Below are positions 1 to 12,420 of a DNA stretch of 64,000 bases, piece after piece. Position numbers and translations under genes: made by a program. This DNA comes from Phyto melanocephala (taxonomy: Eukaryota > Arthropoda > Insecta > Diptera > Rhinophoridae). The number at the start of each line of letters is the position of its first letter. The first letter of the stretch is position 1. The stretch is from assembly GCA_941918925.1 (NCBI GenBank), contig OW799236.1:120725062-120789061 (forward strand), given 5' to 3'. The notes under the pieces are model-generated. The model was not told the origin of the DNA, searched no databases, and was given only the letters and a program-made list of their open reading frames with translations.

Positions 1-536
1 GATTTTTATAAACGAATTTTGTTAAGCGATGAAGCTCAATTTTGTTTAAATGAATACGTCAATAGAAAATCACTAGTCCGTACTTCTTTGAAAACGATGG
101 TGATCAGAACGTTACACTCACTGTTAACTTTAACTGACTGTTTCTTTCATCAGTTGAATAACTTTGATATGCAAAAGCTGTCACTTCAACAATACGGCGC
201 AAAATGTAACACAAATTGTGCCATATGTGTTTTATTAAAGGAAACGTTTGGTAACCGCATAATTTCATGTTGCAGACCCGTAAATTGGCCTTCTACATCA
301 TGCGACGTCGTAATCTACGCCTATGATTGACGTTATTGACCACACTGAAAACAATACTTGCAGTGTTATTATCGATATACTTCCACAAATGTTGAAAAAA
401 GTCACTGAATATTATATCTCCAGATTGGGTCACGCCCGAGTCAGCCGTGGCGGTCACATGCTAGAAGTCATAATGCCAGAACTATTATTCCATTTCAAAG
501 CCTATACAAAGACCATCTCTATAAAAAACACCCTTT
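1..536 (+). pseudogene. Tc1/mariner transposase, C-terminal half, degenerate
   Basis: A broken Tc1/mariner transposase runs in from the left edge. The first reading frame (from about 19) contains the catalytic-region signature LSDEAQFCLNEYVN, matching the usual FSDEAHFWLNGYVN of insect elements, and later a remnant of the second catalytic block (LSLQQYGAKCNTN, where the family has WFQQDGATCHTA; the catalytic Asp is replaced). A frameshift near 320 moves the C-terminus to an overlapping frame (323-538), which keeps the SRGGHMLEVIMPEL ending typical of the family. The DNA ends near 536 with AAAAAACACCCTTT, the same terminal motif as the copies at 56.2 and 59.5 kb. The sequence between the first and second catalytic blocks is largely deleted. 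The 5' end lies outside the window. It is non-functional. Confidence 0.85.
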
Positions 537-1716
537 GAAAATAAAATAAGTTGACTATCAAAGCAATAAAATACCAATCATTTTTAATATATGATCGATT
601 TGTGCATTTCTTCCACTCTTAAGCTATTAAATAGTCTGACCTGTTTAAGATGCCTACACAACGTTTAAACAAAATCTTTATTCTCCATATCTGCAGTCAC
701 CTACTAACGAAAGAAAAATTTTATTGCATTCTTATAAAACTTTATTTAAAGCACATAAAAAACACTTTGCAAAATCCCTTTAACACAGCAACTTAATAAA
801 AAAATAATAATAAAATGAATAAAGTCATACAATTCAAAATGTAAATCTCTTTTTTATGATCAAATGACTTTTAACTTATCAGTGGCTGTAACTGTAACAA
901 CGTCAAGAAAATCAAAGAAAACCACAGCTTTAAGTATAAAACTGCCACCAACAACTTTCAACTGCTACCACTACAACTTCTTAAAACAACGACAGTAAAC
1001 AAATACTTGCGTAAGAGTATTGAATATTTCAATGACATTAAAACTGCTCAGCATTACTAAAAGAAATTCTTAAAAATAAGTTACAAAATGAAGAACTTTA
1101 AGGAATTCTCTATAGAAGGAAATTTAATAAAAAACTTTTCATTAAGAAAAAATTTTTTAGAAGTTAATTTTTAAAAATTTATTTGATATTTAAAAAAAAT
1201 TAAACGATTGAATAAATAAGCAAATTTTTGAAATTTTTTTTTTAACACATAATTACTGTATTAACAAGATAACTTAAATTCAAATGTTCTAAAATAATAA
1301 CATTAAAATAAAATATTACTGTTGTCAACGATCCTTTATAACTAAATGTAGATTTTGCAGATTTTGCTAAATTTTTAACAACAGATCTTTTCAACGGATA
1401 TCGCAGGGGTGGTTTACAAATATTACAGATGGCTTAGCAGATTTTTAACCGATGACTGCTGTCTGACAGCACAAGAAAAATAACATTCACAGTCATATTA
1501 ATTTTGGACAGTTTTTACTTAAAAGAAACAACCATTGTTAAAACTATTTTGAAATCCATTATGACATTATTTTACGTTAGGACACCTTGTGAATACAGTA
1601 AATGTATTAAAATTTATTCTAAAAAAAATACCTTATGTTTTAATAAATTTATTCATTGCAAATAAGTAGTTTTTAAACAATTTTTTTTAAATGTTAAAAA
1701 AAAAAAGATTGAATTG
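537..1716. other. AT-rich DNA, no gene seen
   Basis: Very A/T-rich sequence with short homopolymer runs. I see no open reading frame with protein-like composition, no terminal repeats and no RNA gene. Confidence 0.5.
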
Positions 1717-2700
1717 TTTTTTTATTTATTTATTTAATTATTTCAAAAAAAGATTGCCGCAAGCCCAAAGGGCCAAACTGGCTAGTCTACAAAACAATAT
1801 GTATTAAAATTAATTAGTATTACACTAAAAATATAAACAATCTTAATTTAAAATATATGTAAATATCAAATAAATGGCGTAAGAGAATAATAACTAACAC
1901 CAGCCTGAATTTTGCACACACAAAAGAAATAGTTTGACGATTAAACTGAGACTTATATTAGGCGAAAAATATAGCCAGTGAAATGGAACATATTAAACAA
2001 AATTTCAAAATAATAATAAACTTGTATTAAGTATAACATTATCGAAGATAATGAATAGCAACATATGATTCAGACAAGAATATGCCATTTTACGAAATTA
2101 TATATGTAAATATTAGATGAGACAAAGAAAAATATATTTTAAGGGAAAAAAAATATTATATAATAAATATTATAAATATTATTATTAAATATTATTATAT
2201 TAATTTAAAGTAGATGTATTCAAATTGGATAAAATAATTTCAATAAATCCTCTTAAAGAATGAGAAAATCTACGCTCATTATAAGGTATTATAGTATTTC
2301 ACAGTCTACAAATCTTTAAATGATAAGATCGTACCATAATCGAAGAAAGATATCTCGGACAAAGTAATGAATATGTTCTGTTGGACTTTCCAAATCTAAA
2401 TCTGTTTAAGAGATAACTAGGGTTTCCATTTTTAATGATTTTATAGAAAAACATAATTTGTCTTAACTGAAGATATTGTTCAAAATTACAACCAAGTAAT
2501 TCCACACAGTACTCTGAAACATGGTCCCATAGACGAAGTCCAAAAATATAATGGATTACCCTATTAAAACAAACTTTGAGTCTATGTATATTCATATTTG
2601 ATGTGCAGGAATAAACTTCAATACCATAAATAATTAACGGTAGACATAACGATAATGCAACACGACGTCTAATAACTAGGGGTAAGTAGCCTTTTACTAC
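1717..2700 (-). pseudogene. Non-LTR retrotransposon 3' end (reverse transcriptase C-terminal tail)
   Basis: On the minus strand, the frame from about 2695 down to about 2207 encodes the tail that follows the reverse transcriptase domain in Jockey/CR1-type non-LTR retrotransposons: a stretch reading RRRVALSLCLPLIIYGIEV, then RLKVCFNRVIHYIFGLR, a DHVSEY motif, and GNPSYLLNRFRFG. At about 2296 a TGA interrupts the frame where the family normally has Trp (RLWN), after which in-frame similarity continues to a natural-looking stop near 2207. The rest (1717-2206) is a 3' untranslated region ending in an (AAAT)n-type tail at about 1717-1745, as expected for target-primed insertion. The RT catalytic core is missing, so the copy is 5' truncated and dead. 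The exact clade is uncertain. Confidence 0.75.
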
Positions 2701-4140
2701 TTTAGGTTAGGTTACTTACTATTATTATATAATCTTCGCAATGTCCAAGATATCCTCGCAATCACAAAATTAACATGACCATTATATATCAATTTATTAT
2801 CCTAGATTATACCAAGCGTCTTATATTGTGTAAACGTAAATCTTAAAAATGAAAAAATGTACTTATTTATTTCCTAGCTAATTAAAAATTTCCATAGAAA
2901 CAAATTTGTGAAAATTTCTTGCAAGCAATAATTTTTGAAAATCTTTCATATACTTATATATTTTTTAAAATGTAAACTTATTAATTTATTTTTATATTCA
3001 GATTTAAAACCGGTAAAAAAATATTATGAAATTTATTCGGATAATAATTTTCTTGAAATTTTAATAAATAAAAATGCTATATAAAAAAGTGGTTAACATT
3101 TTCTAATAAGGATACCTATTGACCATTTCCTATCAAAGAAAATTTATTGAGAATTTCTTATAAAGAAAAAAAAAAGAAAGAAACTTGTTTCAAAATAATT
3201 GTCAAAAATGTTTATAACAAGAGCAAATTATTTTCTATAAAATAATATTTATGAAAAAATAAATAATTTGATTTTTTGTCATTAATAAAAAAAAACTTTC
3301 AACATTTTCTATAACAAATTAATAAATTTATTGAAAATTTTTTATGTAAAATTTTTTTTTCAATAAATGTATCTAATACATTTTGCAAAAAAAAACTTTC
3401 TATTAAAATATTGCGAAAAGTTTTTCTAAAAAAAATATTTTTTTTTTGAATATTCGTAATTCAAAAGTTCCAAAAAAATATTAAAATCATTTTTTTATTC
3501 GAATATAGAAAATAGGCAAAAAAAAACTAAAGGCTTCATATAAAAACTGCAAGGTCATGTGCGTAAACATGTAAAATTCAGCGAAATCTTTAAGAAGATT
3601 TTTTTTCATTTTTCAGTCTGCAACAAATGAACTCTTTCACAAATTTCCACTTGCATACATTTATTCATTCAATACTTCTTACTCTATTTTTCTGTGTATA
3701 TTATTCCGTATTAGTATTTGTAAAAGAAATGTTGATTAAATAAATTTAATAAATAAAGTAATAAGAAATTTTTTTGATTTTTATTTATCAAGCACGTTTG
3801 TTTCTCCAAATTGGTTTATTAAATGATCGACTAAAGATATTGTTGAACAAAAATATATCACGGTATTGCGTTAGCATTTCGTGAACTTGGATCATAAAGC
3901 ATATGTCAATGTAGTAGGGATGAATATATTTCTTCGAAACTTATTGAATTTTTAGGCATTAACAGCAAAGAGATCTTTAAGCAGACCACAAAAATTATTT
4001 TCTTAGCCCTCCCCGATTTTTCTGAAATTTATGTTGCTGTTATAATTACTGAGAAAATGACAAGCTATTAAGCATTTTCAAACAACTAATAGAAGCTAAA
4101 GTGCTACCTATATTAAGTTGACAGCTTTAAATCCAATAAT
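2701..4140. other. AT-rich DNA, no gene seen
   Basis: A/T-rich sequence with many poly-A and poly-T runs. No coding signal or terminal repeats recognised. Confidence 0.5.
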
Positions 4141-5076
4141 TCTAATTAATCAAGTATATATAAAACAGGACGTATGTATGTCCCGTATGGACTCCAAAAC
4201 TGCTGGACCGATTTTGATGAAATTTTCATAGAATCTGCAGAATTTGTAGGCGGGTGACACTTTGAAGTCTGATTTTTGATTTTCGTTCTGCAGGCGGAGG
4301 ACGTGGCAAAATCCAGTTCTCACATTGCACCACCACTAACACATACATATATTTATTTTGTTGTCACGTTTTTCAAACTTTTCAATAGGTTATGTAGTTC
4401 CGAAGATATTTACAAAAAATCTATATTAATAATAATCCAATGTCAAAATTTTAAAACTTTTGAAATGTTGCTATTAAAAATTTAAGTTTTCGGTTTATTT
4501 GCAAAAAATATCTACAGCTCAATGAGCAAATTTAATTGAAACTGCCCGGCAAATTAATCAAATACAAATCGATCCATACAGTAATGGATGGATGAAGAAC
4601 AAGCCGTCAATAATCCCAATGAGTTTTTGAGTTCATTGCAACCACATTGAATGCCACCGCATGTACTTACAATAAAGGTTTGATTACCGGTAATTCCTTT
4701 TCACAACCGGTAATACTTATTCACAACTCAAACGCACCAAAGTTATGCAACGGAACCAGATTGACCATGAAAAAATGGTTCACCAAATTTAATCGAAGCA
4801 ACAATCATCGGTGGCAGATTCAAAGGCGAAGACGTACTTATTCCACGAATTCCAATAATGTCCAACAATTTATCATTCCAATTCAAGCGGCTCCAATTCC
4901 CTTTGCGTCTTGCCTTTGCTATTACCATCCACAAAGCATAAACCCAATTCATGTTTTTCACACGGCCAGTTGTAGGTGGCTTACTCCCGAGTTGGCACGC
5001 CAAAACAATTGATATCTACGTTTTTACACCAAATAAAAAAACAAAAACCATTGTCTCTCCGCTGGCCTTAAGATGA
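4141..5076 (+). pseudogene. Helitron Pif1-like helicase C-terminus, degenerate
   Basis: From about 4560 the plus strand encodes, in shifting frames, the C-terminal part of a Helitron Rep/Helicase (rolling-circle transposon) of the Pif1 helicase family. Successive blocks are recognisable: VMDEEQAVNNPNEFLSSLQP, then NAPKLCNGTRLT, then GGRFKGEDVLIPRIPI, then FQFKRLQFPLRLAFAIT followed by IHKA (the helicase motif normally INKAQGQS), then a deletion, then SHGQL and SRVGTPKQL. Several frameshifts and stops separate the blocks. The upstream part (4150-4500) has the phrase 'actgctggaccgattt', common in non-coding portions of insect repeats. There is no Rep nuclease domain and no complete helicase, so this is a relic. 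The assignment to Helitron is strong; the extent of the flanking non-coding part is a guess. Confidence 0.82.
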
Positions 5077-5455
5077 AGTAATAAATAAATAAAATTTCCA
5101 ATTTGCCTTAAATACATGTATTTCTGTTTTAATTGAGCCCGTACCATTTGTAAGTTATTCTGTAAAAAAAACTTTTTTATTCCTCAACAAATAATCTAGA
5201 ATTTTTGGAACTTTTTTCAAGAGATCCATTGTTTTTCTTGATGTTTGGCAAGTGCTATCATCCTGTTCAAGACACATATGATCTAAGTCTAAATCATATA
5301 TTTTTCAACGCAAAAAGCTTCTGATTATGTCACGATTTCTGTAGTCATTTAAAAACTTTAAACACTTTAAATTTGAAAAAATATTCTTACCAATCGGGTT
5401 TGAAATACATTTTAAAATTTTATTTTATTTAAACAAATTAATTTATGAAAAAAGA
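5077..5455. other. AT-rich DNA, no gene seen
   Basis: A/T-rich spacer between the Helitron relic and the repeat fragment at 5.5 kb. Nothing recognised. Confidence 0.5.
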
Positions 5456-5580
5456 ATAAAATCAATAAATAAATATATATTTAAATATATTTTTCAACAC
5501 TAGCCGAGTAGAATACATTCTCGAAACCAGTTAGCGTTTTATTGTCAGCACTTAGAGTGGTGATTAAACGTTGAACTATT
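5456..5580 (-). repeat. Degenerate single copy of the hammerhead-bearing repeat
   Basis: The stretch 'cactagccgagtagaat' followed by 'ctcgaaaccagttagcg' is homologous to the arms of the inverted repeat at 63.4-64 kb. Read on the minus strand, the ribozyme-like core has decayed: the first box is CTGACAA instead of CTGATGA and the second is GAGA instead of GAAA. It is therefore an old relative unlikely to be catalytic. Its orientation matches the left arm of the 63.4-kb structure. Confidence 0.6.
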
Positions 5581-5639
5581 CTTTACTTTAGCGCAAGTAT
5601 TATTTAATAAAGCTCTGCCAAATTTCGACAACATTTTTT

Positions 5640-6190
5640 GTTAAATTTTATTACCCATATACTTCTGCCTTCAAGCTTACAAAATGAGGTGTTGTTAGAC
5701 CTCAAGCATAGAAAATGCAATAAGTGAAAGTGACAAACAACTTTTCATAAATTTTTGACGGAGTGATTGGGCTTAATTTTTTTTAGATGAGAAAGAAGTC
5801 GCAGTGACCGTGAGTGAGGTTCGTTACAGGAGTTTTTTTGACCTTAACTGAATGTCATTGATCTGGATGACTTGAGGTTTAAGTAGGACGACACTACCTA
5901 CTGTTTAATCAATCAACTCACATATTGCAACAATGTTTTCCAGTATAAATTATGTCAAAAAAATCTGATATCATTTAGCCACCAAGATCAAGTAACTTAA
6001 CGCCGTGCGATTTCTTTCATTAGAGTTTTAAAAATTTCTGTTTTAATGCGAATAAATCAGTAACGATTTCTCAATTCAAATTCTAGATCCAACGCCTCAT
6101 CGCTGACATACATAAACATTTCTGTGAAAAAGTTATGCAAAATTTCTAGAGAAGACTAATAGGCTGTCGTTAGAGCTGTGGGAACTATTT
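5640..6190 (+). pseudogene. Tc1/mariner transposase remnant
   Basis: Discontinuous fragments match an insect Tc1/mariner transposase in order. Around 5785-5860 is a block like VAVTVSEVRYRSFF (family: VTVNGERYREML). Around 5980-6015 comes PPRSSNLTPCDF, the block holding the third catalytic residue (family: WPPRSCDLTPxD). Around 6095-6150 lies a block like LIADIHKHFCEKVMQNF. Stops and frameshifts occur throughout. No clear terminal repeats were found. The copy is dead and older than the one at 45.5 kb. Confidence 0.7.
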
Positions 6191-9100
6191 GATTAATTTT
6201 TTATTTTATACTAAATACGACCATATCTTCTTTATAATTCAATAAAATTCAGAACTATTTAAAAAAATACATGTTTTTATATTAAAACAAAAGTTTGCAT
6301 TTTTACTAAGACAAATTTAACATCATTATTTCAAATTTGGCCAAAATTCTTTCTTCTCAACTGATTAATCTGTTTTAAATAACAACCGGAATGACAAACT
6401 TGTGTGGCCTTTTAAAATCCTGCACAAAATTAAAAAAAAAGAAAATTTTTTTTCCTTTCTGACGGTGTGCAATAAAACCACTTAATTCAACAACTTTAGT
6501 AGTGGCGGCTTAACAATCCAGCGGAAACCATTTACTGTTGTATGCAGCTCACAAAGTGAAAAAATATGGAAATGAAATAAACTAAAATATACAACAACAA
6601 CTTTGAGTACAACAATAAGTGACAAAAATATTTGTGTCTTGTTTAGTTAATTCAATTTGTGTAGATGCACTTTTCAACACTTGAAAAAAACTTCTTAACT
6701 TCTTTAATTTATTTTTTTTAAATACAATACAATACAATACAAAAAGAGAAAAAGGCTTAAACCAAAGCTGAAAAGTTTTACAAAACGAGGGTTGAGTTAT
6801 TTCATCAAATTTACTTTACTTAATCAGTTCATCCACATATATGTATAATAGCATACAACTTTAATAACACACTTACACTAAACTAAGGACATTTAATTGT
6901 CAGACCACCCTCTCGTCTAAAAATAAAAACACATGAAACCACTGTTTTATAGGATAGAAATTTTTTAACATTTCTTTAACCACTTTATAGTTGCTCTTCT
7001 GGCTTTTGTGTACAAAACATTAGTTGTAAGTGTGTATGTTAAAATATTTAAATAAGACACTCGTTTCTTCATAAAGACGAGACAAAGTTTCAACACCTCA
7101 ATGTTAAAAGTTTCATAAAGACCTAAATACGATGAGAAAAGGACACAAATTAATGTTTTTTGAGGAAAAAAAACCTCTAAAAGTAGATGTATCATTTTGT
7201 GTAGCAATTGAGTTTATTTTTAATTTTTCCTTTTAATTTTTCTGTTTGTGTCATTCACAAAGTGCACTTGAGACTAATGAAAACGGTGCATAATAAAATG
7301 ATGTCACTGGCTGGCCGAATGATCTCCTTTATACACTTCTGCAGTACTGAAACTAACAATATAGACATTATGCCCTTTGTGATGAATAAAAAAAGTCTTT
7401 TAAATTTTGCTAGCATAAGAGCAGTAACTACAGTTGTAATAAATGTTGGGAGATATGAAGAAAAATTTTTTTTAGCATGAGAACGTCTTTAAAATATCTA
7501 TTGTAAGAGTTTTTAATTTTATTTATTTTATTTAAAGTTAAAGTTTTCATGTTTTGCTGTCACGTTTATTTAAGTCTTTGATCTACCTTATATAGCATGT
7601 GAGCAATGCCAATTTGACCTTAAATTCTAAACCAGTTGCGTCTAGTCACGAATATTTCCTACGCCGAGATAGAGGTTTAAACTCCGATTGTACTACTGAA
7701 ATCTACTGTGCAATTTTTTAGCTCCTTTTAAATGCATATTAATTCTTTCAAAATCGAAACTGTCAACAGATACTTCTCTTTTATATGAAAAATATTGCGG
7801 TAATAATTTTAGAATTTGTAATATTTACGCTGCCGATCGTAGGAATGGTATTCTTTTTTGTATCAGTGACCCCTAAAATAAAATATTACTCCCCTCGATA
7901 CAAAAGCATTAATATAAAAAGTGATATAAATAAATAAATAAATAAATGAAAAACTGTAAGAAGGCGAACGCTTCATTTGAAAAAAAATTAAGGTAACCAT
8001 GCGAAAACTTTATTTATTTAATGGTGTAGGTCATACTTAACATGTATATATTTTGCCAATCCCGATGGAAGATGGTATTGATTTTCAATAAAATATTTAA
8101 CTTTAAATAAAGCCTACTTCTTCAAGTGATTATCGTTATAAAAAATATCAGTATCAAGCTTTTATTCAACTTGAATTTGTTTGTTGTATAACAACAACCA
8201 TAAATATTGGTGTATAAAAATGCCTGTTGAAGATGAAACTATCAAGTGAAACTCCAGCCATAAATGATTATAATCATTAAAAGCTTAAGGAGAAAAATGA
8301 AAGAAAACTGAATAAATATTCATTCATTTTGTCAGTCATTAACTCGCACACTCATTTATTCTTTCATTCCTTCATTCATTCACTCAGTCATTTATTTCTT
8401 TCTTTCTTTCTCCCGCTCCTCATTTATTCATTTTATTTGCATTGAAGTGTATAATGTTTCTAGTGGCAGATACGTTACTGTATTAGTAGATGGTATTCCT
8501 TCTTGTTGCTTTTAACTGCTGGTGTTATTAAAAGAGTTTGGAGGCAATGAATTTGAAAGTAGGGACCTTTTTTATTTTCCTTTTTGTTTTTGCCACTTCT
8601 GCTATGGCTTGTGTTTGGCATTGACTGTACACTATATTAAAAAAAAACAAATTTACTTCATAACTTTGAAAGAGATGCTGCTGTTGCTGGGGCTGATTTT
8701 CTCCCAACTATTGCTTTTTAGCTGTATAAAAAACTTTTCTCATTAAACTTAATTATTGTCATGCATTAAAAAGTGCGTGAAAATTTATGCCACCGAAGAA
8801 GACTTGTCACATTTGCATTTCGAACAAATTTTCTAACAGCCATTATCAACAACAAAATGATGAAAGAAGAGAACGAATGACTACAGCAACCAGGCTTAAG
8901 TCAAACGAAGGAATAATTTAAATTTATATTTTCACAACAAATCAAAGGCGACTGGTAGTTGACCTACAAACGTACATACATTTTAGAGAAAGGCAAATAA
9001 TATTAAATTAATTTTAATTATTTAAAAACCTCTGCAAATAAAACGCCTTATTTATTGCTATTGTTAAACAGACTGACATATTTAGCCAACCCAAAATTTA

Positions 9101-10379
9101 AGAAATTAAATTTCCATTAAATGGCAACCCATGAGTGGTCGCAGATACAAATATTGCTACTGCGCTCTAATAAAACAGACCACTTTAAAAATTTACACTG
9201 AAATGTATCGTTATATACTTACGACTTTAGCATGAAACTCGGGATGTTTCCTTCATTACAATCTTTCCGCTAATGCCAACTATAGGATTGGTTTTCTAAA
9301 AAAGTATAGAAATTCATGAGATTTCTATTAAACTTTGCTTTAGATATCAACTTGGAAATAAAACGAATAGATTTAGTTTATGGAAATTGTTTATGAGCTG
9401 GCCATAAAAATGCGAACAGAAAATATTATAATTTATTTGAAATGATGACAGGCAATCAACTTGTAAATTATCCAAATGACAGTTAGACAAGTTTTAAATA
9501 AAATTAAATATTTTTGCCTTTTACACTTGAAAACAGGAATGGAACAGAAATTATTTTTACGATGAGCGTTTGTCTTGAATAAGTTAAATGAAAATTTAAC
9601 AAATTAAATAAAACTAAAAAAGTTATAAAATGATTAAAAAGTATTAACGTGCAACAAAACTCAATATTGAATAAAATGGTTTCGACAAACGTATACGAGT
9701 GTAATGTCCTCATATTCATTTTATTTAAATGTAATATTAAAGTAATGAGCACTGGCTTTATACAGCTCCTTTTTTAAGTCAATTTTATATTCATAAAAAT
9801 TTTATGTTTATGCTGTTGATACATTTTCTTTAGATTTTTACTTGTAATAAATTTTAATAGTATTTCAGTGCTGCTTAACTCTTTTCAGAGCTTATTTAAT
9901 TCCATAACAACAATTAAGAGATAATACGTATGAAAATAAAAGGCATAAAATTACCTATAGAAGGCTGCAGTCACCTGAATCATTAAATTAAACTTAAGCA
10001 AACAAAAAAATAATAACTTTTTGGTTTTATATATATTTTTTTTATTAATAACACCTGGGGAATTACTAATAAAAATAATTAAACAAATAACCAGAATCAT
10101 GTATTACTTAAATCAGCGATTAATTATTGTGCACAAAGGGCATATTGTCGACATGCTTATGACAGAATTTTTTCCTCTGAAGCAGAGATTCGTTGCTTAA
10201 TTTATTTACACCACCAACATGGCATAGTAAGAGATTTGCCTCAAACCGAGAAACTGAAGAAAATATTGGACCTGTCTGTAGAACAGAGGTTTTACAAAAC
10301 AACAGAATCATATACCACAAGGTGTTGCGCTTAGCTAGGACTGGCTCGTATATCACTATGGCGTATTTGAAAAATAGTT
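6191..10379. other. AT-rich DNA with simple repeats, no gene seen
   Basis: No coding region is supported here. Local low-complexity tracts include an (AATAC)n run near 6720-6742, an (AAAT)n run near 7923-7950, and a TTCA/TTTC-rich tract at about 8330-8420. Small open frames near 7.2 kb, 8.5 kb and 9.5 kb have biased, unconserved-looking composition and were not accepted as genes. Confidence 0.5.
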
Positions 10380-10740
10380 TGCTAATATTTCCATATAACG
10401 TGCAATTTATTTAAGAATTAATACCTGCAGATTAATTCAGTGTTACAATTTTGCACAAAAAAATTTCAACATGTGGCCAGAAATGAAATCAAGTTTATTA
10501 AAAATCTTTTTGTTTTTGATTGTAATGATTTCGAAGATAAGCAGAACCGTAGGTGTTGGGTCTCTGATAATCCAACAGCCATTCATTAATTCCAATGACA
10601 TTCCATTTGATGTACAGTAAATCATTGGGCCTTACTGCCTCAAAAATTAATATCAAAGTGTTGTAATGATTTTTTAAATTATGCTCTCGAAAACACACAT
10701 GAGATGTGGTTTCAGAACCGCCCCCGCTACTCAAGATATA
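10380..10740 (-). repeat. Unclassified interspersed repeat, copy 1
   Basis: Read on the minus strand, this segment aligns along its length with 43704-44070 on the plus strand, including shared phrases such as 'gaatggct', 'gatttcatttctgg' and 'atatggaaata'. In one frame both copies can be read as similar peptides (NEWLLDYQRPNTYGSAY here; HEWLLYF, a stop, then GSRTYNSAY there), so it may descend from a coding element, but I do not recognise the family. Both copies are broken. Confidence 0.5.
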
Positions 10741-11020
10741 ATGGTCTCAAAATGTCCATGTTTATCAGCACTGAACTGTTTTTTTAAGAGCTGTTTGAAG
10801 GAGCCAGTATTTTTGTTTGGACAAGTCCTTGACATACCTTGACTTTATGGTCAGCATTATTGCAGAAACTTAAATACTACAGCCACAGCCATTATTGCGA
10901 AGCTAAAATTGGGGGTTATTTAAGTGACATTACTTTTTATACTTAAAAAGACTAAAACAATTTCCGATTTGTATATTAAAATAATCTGAAAAAAAAATAT
11001 CAACAAAAAATGTTGTTTGT

Positions 11021-11774
11021 TATACCCTTCACCTGTGGTGCACAAGGGTATATATAGCTTTGTCATTCCATTTTTAATTTCTGCCATTTTCATTTCCGAC
11101 CCCATAAAGCATAAATTTTCTGAAAGCTTATAAATAGAGGAGTCGATTAAGCCCTGACCTGCACGTCTGCCCGTGTGTTGGTTGAAATCAACTTTTAAAA
11201 CCAATTATATGTTTCTCAGATCTGTATATGGTATCAATCTTTTGGAAATGTCCAGGAATGAATCGCTATTGAAATTCAGCACAATCGCCCGAAAAATTTC
11301 TGAGATATGAGCAAAAAACCACGACCACCTCGTTTTTTCACAATTACAACAACATACATATATAATGGTTAGAGTAAACGTGGCATCGAATCACAGCTGA
11401 GCCAAAAAAATTTTTTTTTTATTTTATCTATTATTTATATTTTTATTATTTTTTTTTTATAAATTTTTTTTTAATTTTTTTAACAAATTTTTAAAAAATT
11501 TTTTCTAATTTTTTTTAAATATTTTTATTGTTTTTTTTTTTGTTTTAATATTTTTTATTTTTATTTTTTTTTTTGTAATTTTTTTTAGAAACATACATAC
11601 GTGAACTCAATTTATAATTATACAATTGTATGTTTTTTATATGTATGTTGTTTACATGTGTTTACGTATTTTATACGAGATGAATGGTGATACAAACAAT
11701 TGTTATTGCATGACTACACGTTCTGAAGGGTATACAAGATTCGGCAAGGCTGAATATAGCACTGTTACTTGTTT
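11021..11774 (+). mobile_element. DINE-1/mini-me-like non-autonomous element, copy A
   Basis: The element opens with a hairpin (TATACCCTTCACC, short loop, AAGGGTATATATAG) and closes with GAAGGGTATACAAGATTCGG and a second small hairpin before ACTGTTACTTGTTT. Just inside the left end is the mini-me-type core (ACCCCATAAAGCAT, then GAGTCGATTAAGCCCTGACC), which in related copies precedes a GTCY microsatellite that is almost absent here. The interior holds a short module reading TGGTTAGAGTAAACGTGGC, then ATCGAATCACAGCTGAGCC, followed by a long T-rich tract (11400-11590). No protein is encoded. The hairpin ends, core and microsatellite fit Helentron/Helitron-associated elements of flies; the family name is an inference. 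Confidence 0.8.
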
Positions 11775-12091
11775 GTTGTTGGGTTTAAGCTAGTCTATAT
11801 GCATTTTACTGGTTCTTATGCCAGATCAGTAGACCTTTGAACCTTTAACCATATGTTAGCTAAATATAGAGGGATTAGAAAAATAAAATAAATAAAAATT
11901 TTAGGTTGGGTTTATGAAGAGTTTTAATTTTTGATTCTTGATTGATTTAAAATTCTCATATTGTTTATGAAAATTTTAAATAAAGCTTGTAACAATTTTA
12001 AACTTTTTCATAAATTTTGTGGTTTAAAATCCACTGATTATCTGGCATAAGCACCAGTGAAATGCATATAGATCAGCTTAAACCCAACAAC
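11775..12091. mobile_element. 317-bp inverted-repeat element (MITE or foldback)
   Basis: The left arm beginning GTTGTTGGGTTTAAGC and the right arm ending GCTTAAACCCAACAAC are inverted copies of each other over roughly 70 bp, including the phrases 'tatatgcattt' and 'cttatgccagat'. The interior is A/T-rich and non-coding. The left arm abuts the end of the DINE-1-like copy A exactly. No target duplication was recognised, so it may have inserted at that terminus or been acquired with it. Confidence 0.7.
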
Positions 12092-12240
12092 CAATAAACA
12101 ATGTTTTGAAATTTATTGGGAGACTTTCTTAAATAATTATAACATTTTTTATGTTATTAATAAAAAAGTTATTAAGTTTTGAAGCCCCATAGTAATTAAT
12201 GGCCCACCCCATATAATAAAAAATTTCGCATAAAATACAA

Positions 12241-12420
12241 TTTATTATTTATTTATCTATTTATTTGAGTCTATGGATTCTAAACCCTTACAGGCTATAA
12301 AGCAGTACATATTTTTAATTTAATATTAAATTAATATTAGTTATTCAAAATCAAAATTATTTTATGTTTAACAATATAAAACTTAATGAAAAATCTACAT
12401 GTTGAGAAAATTTATAGAAC
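12241..12420 (-). repeat. Possible non-LTR retrotransposon 3' tail
   Basis: On the minus strand, a short non-coding stretch containing 'ctgtaagggtttagaatcc' runs into an (AAAT/AGAT)n tail at 12240-12270. This resembles the tail structure of the retrotransposon fragment at 1.7-2.7 kb. No coding sequence is present, so the call is tentative. Confidence 0.35.

Noticed and set aside
2700..2716. TTAGG-like telomeric repeat (TTTAGGTTAGGTTAC)
   Set aside because: Only two units are present, and chance occurrence is likely.
8522..8746. 74-codon hydrophobic open frame that could be a small membrane protein
   Set aside because: Composition reflects T-rich DNA, there is no ATG-led context (it starts at CTG/TTG-like codons), and no motif or neighbouring gene supports it.
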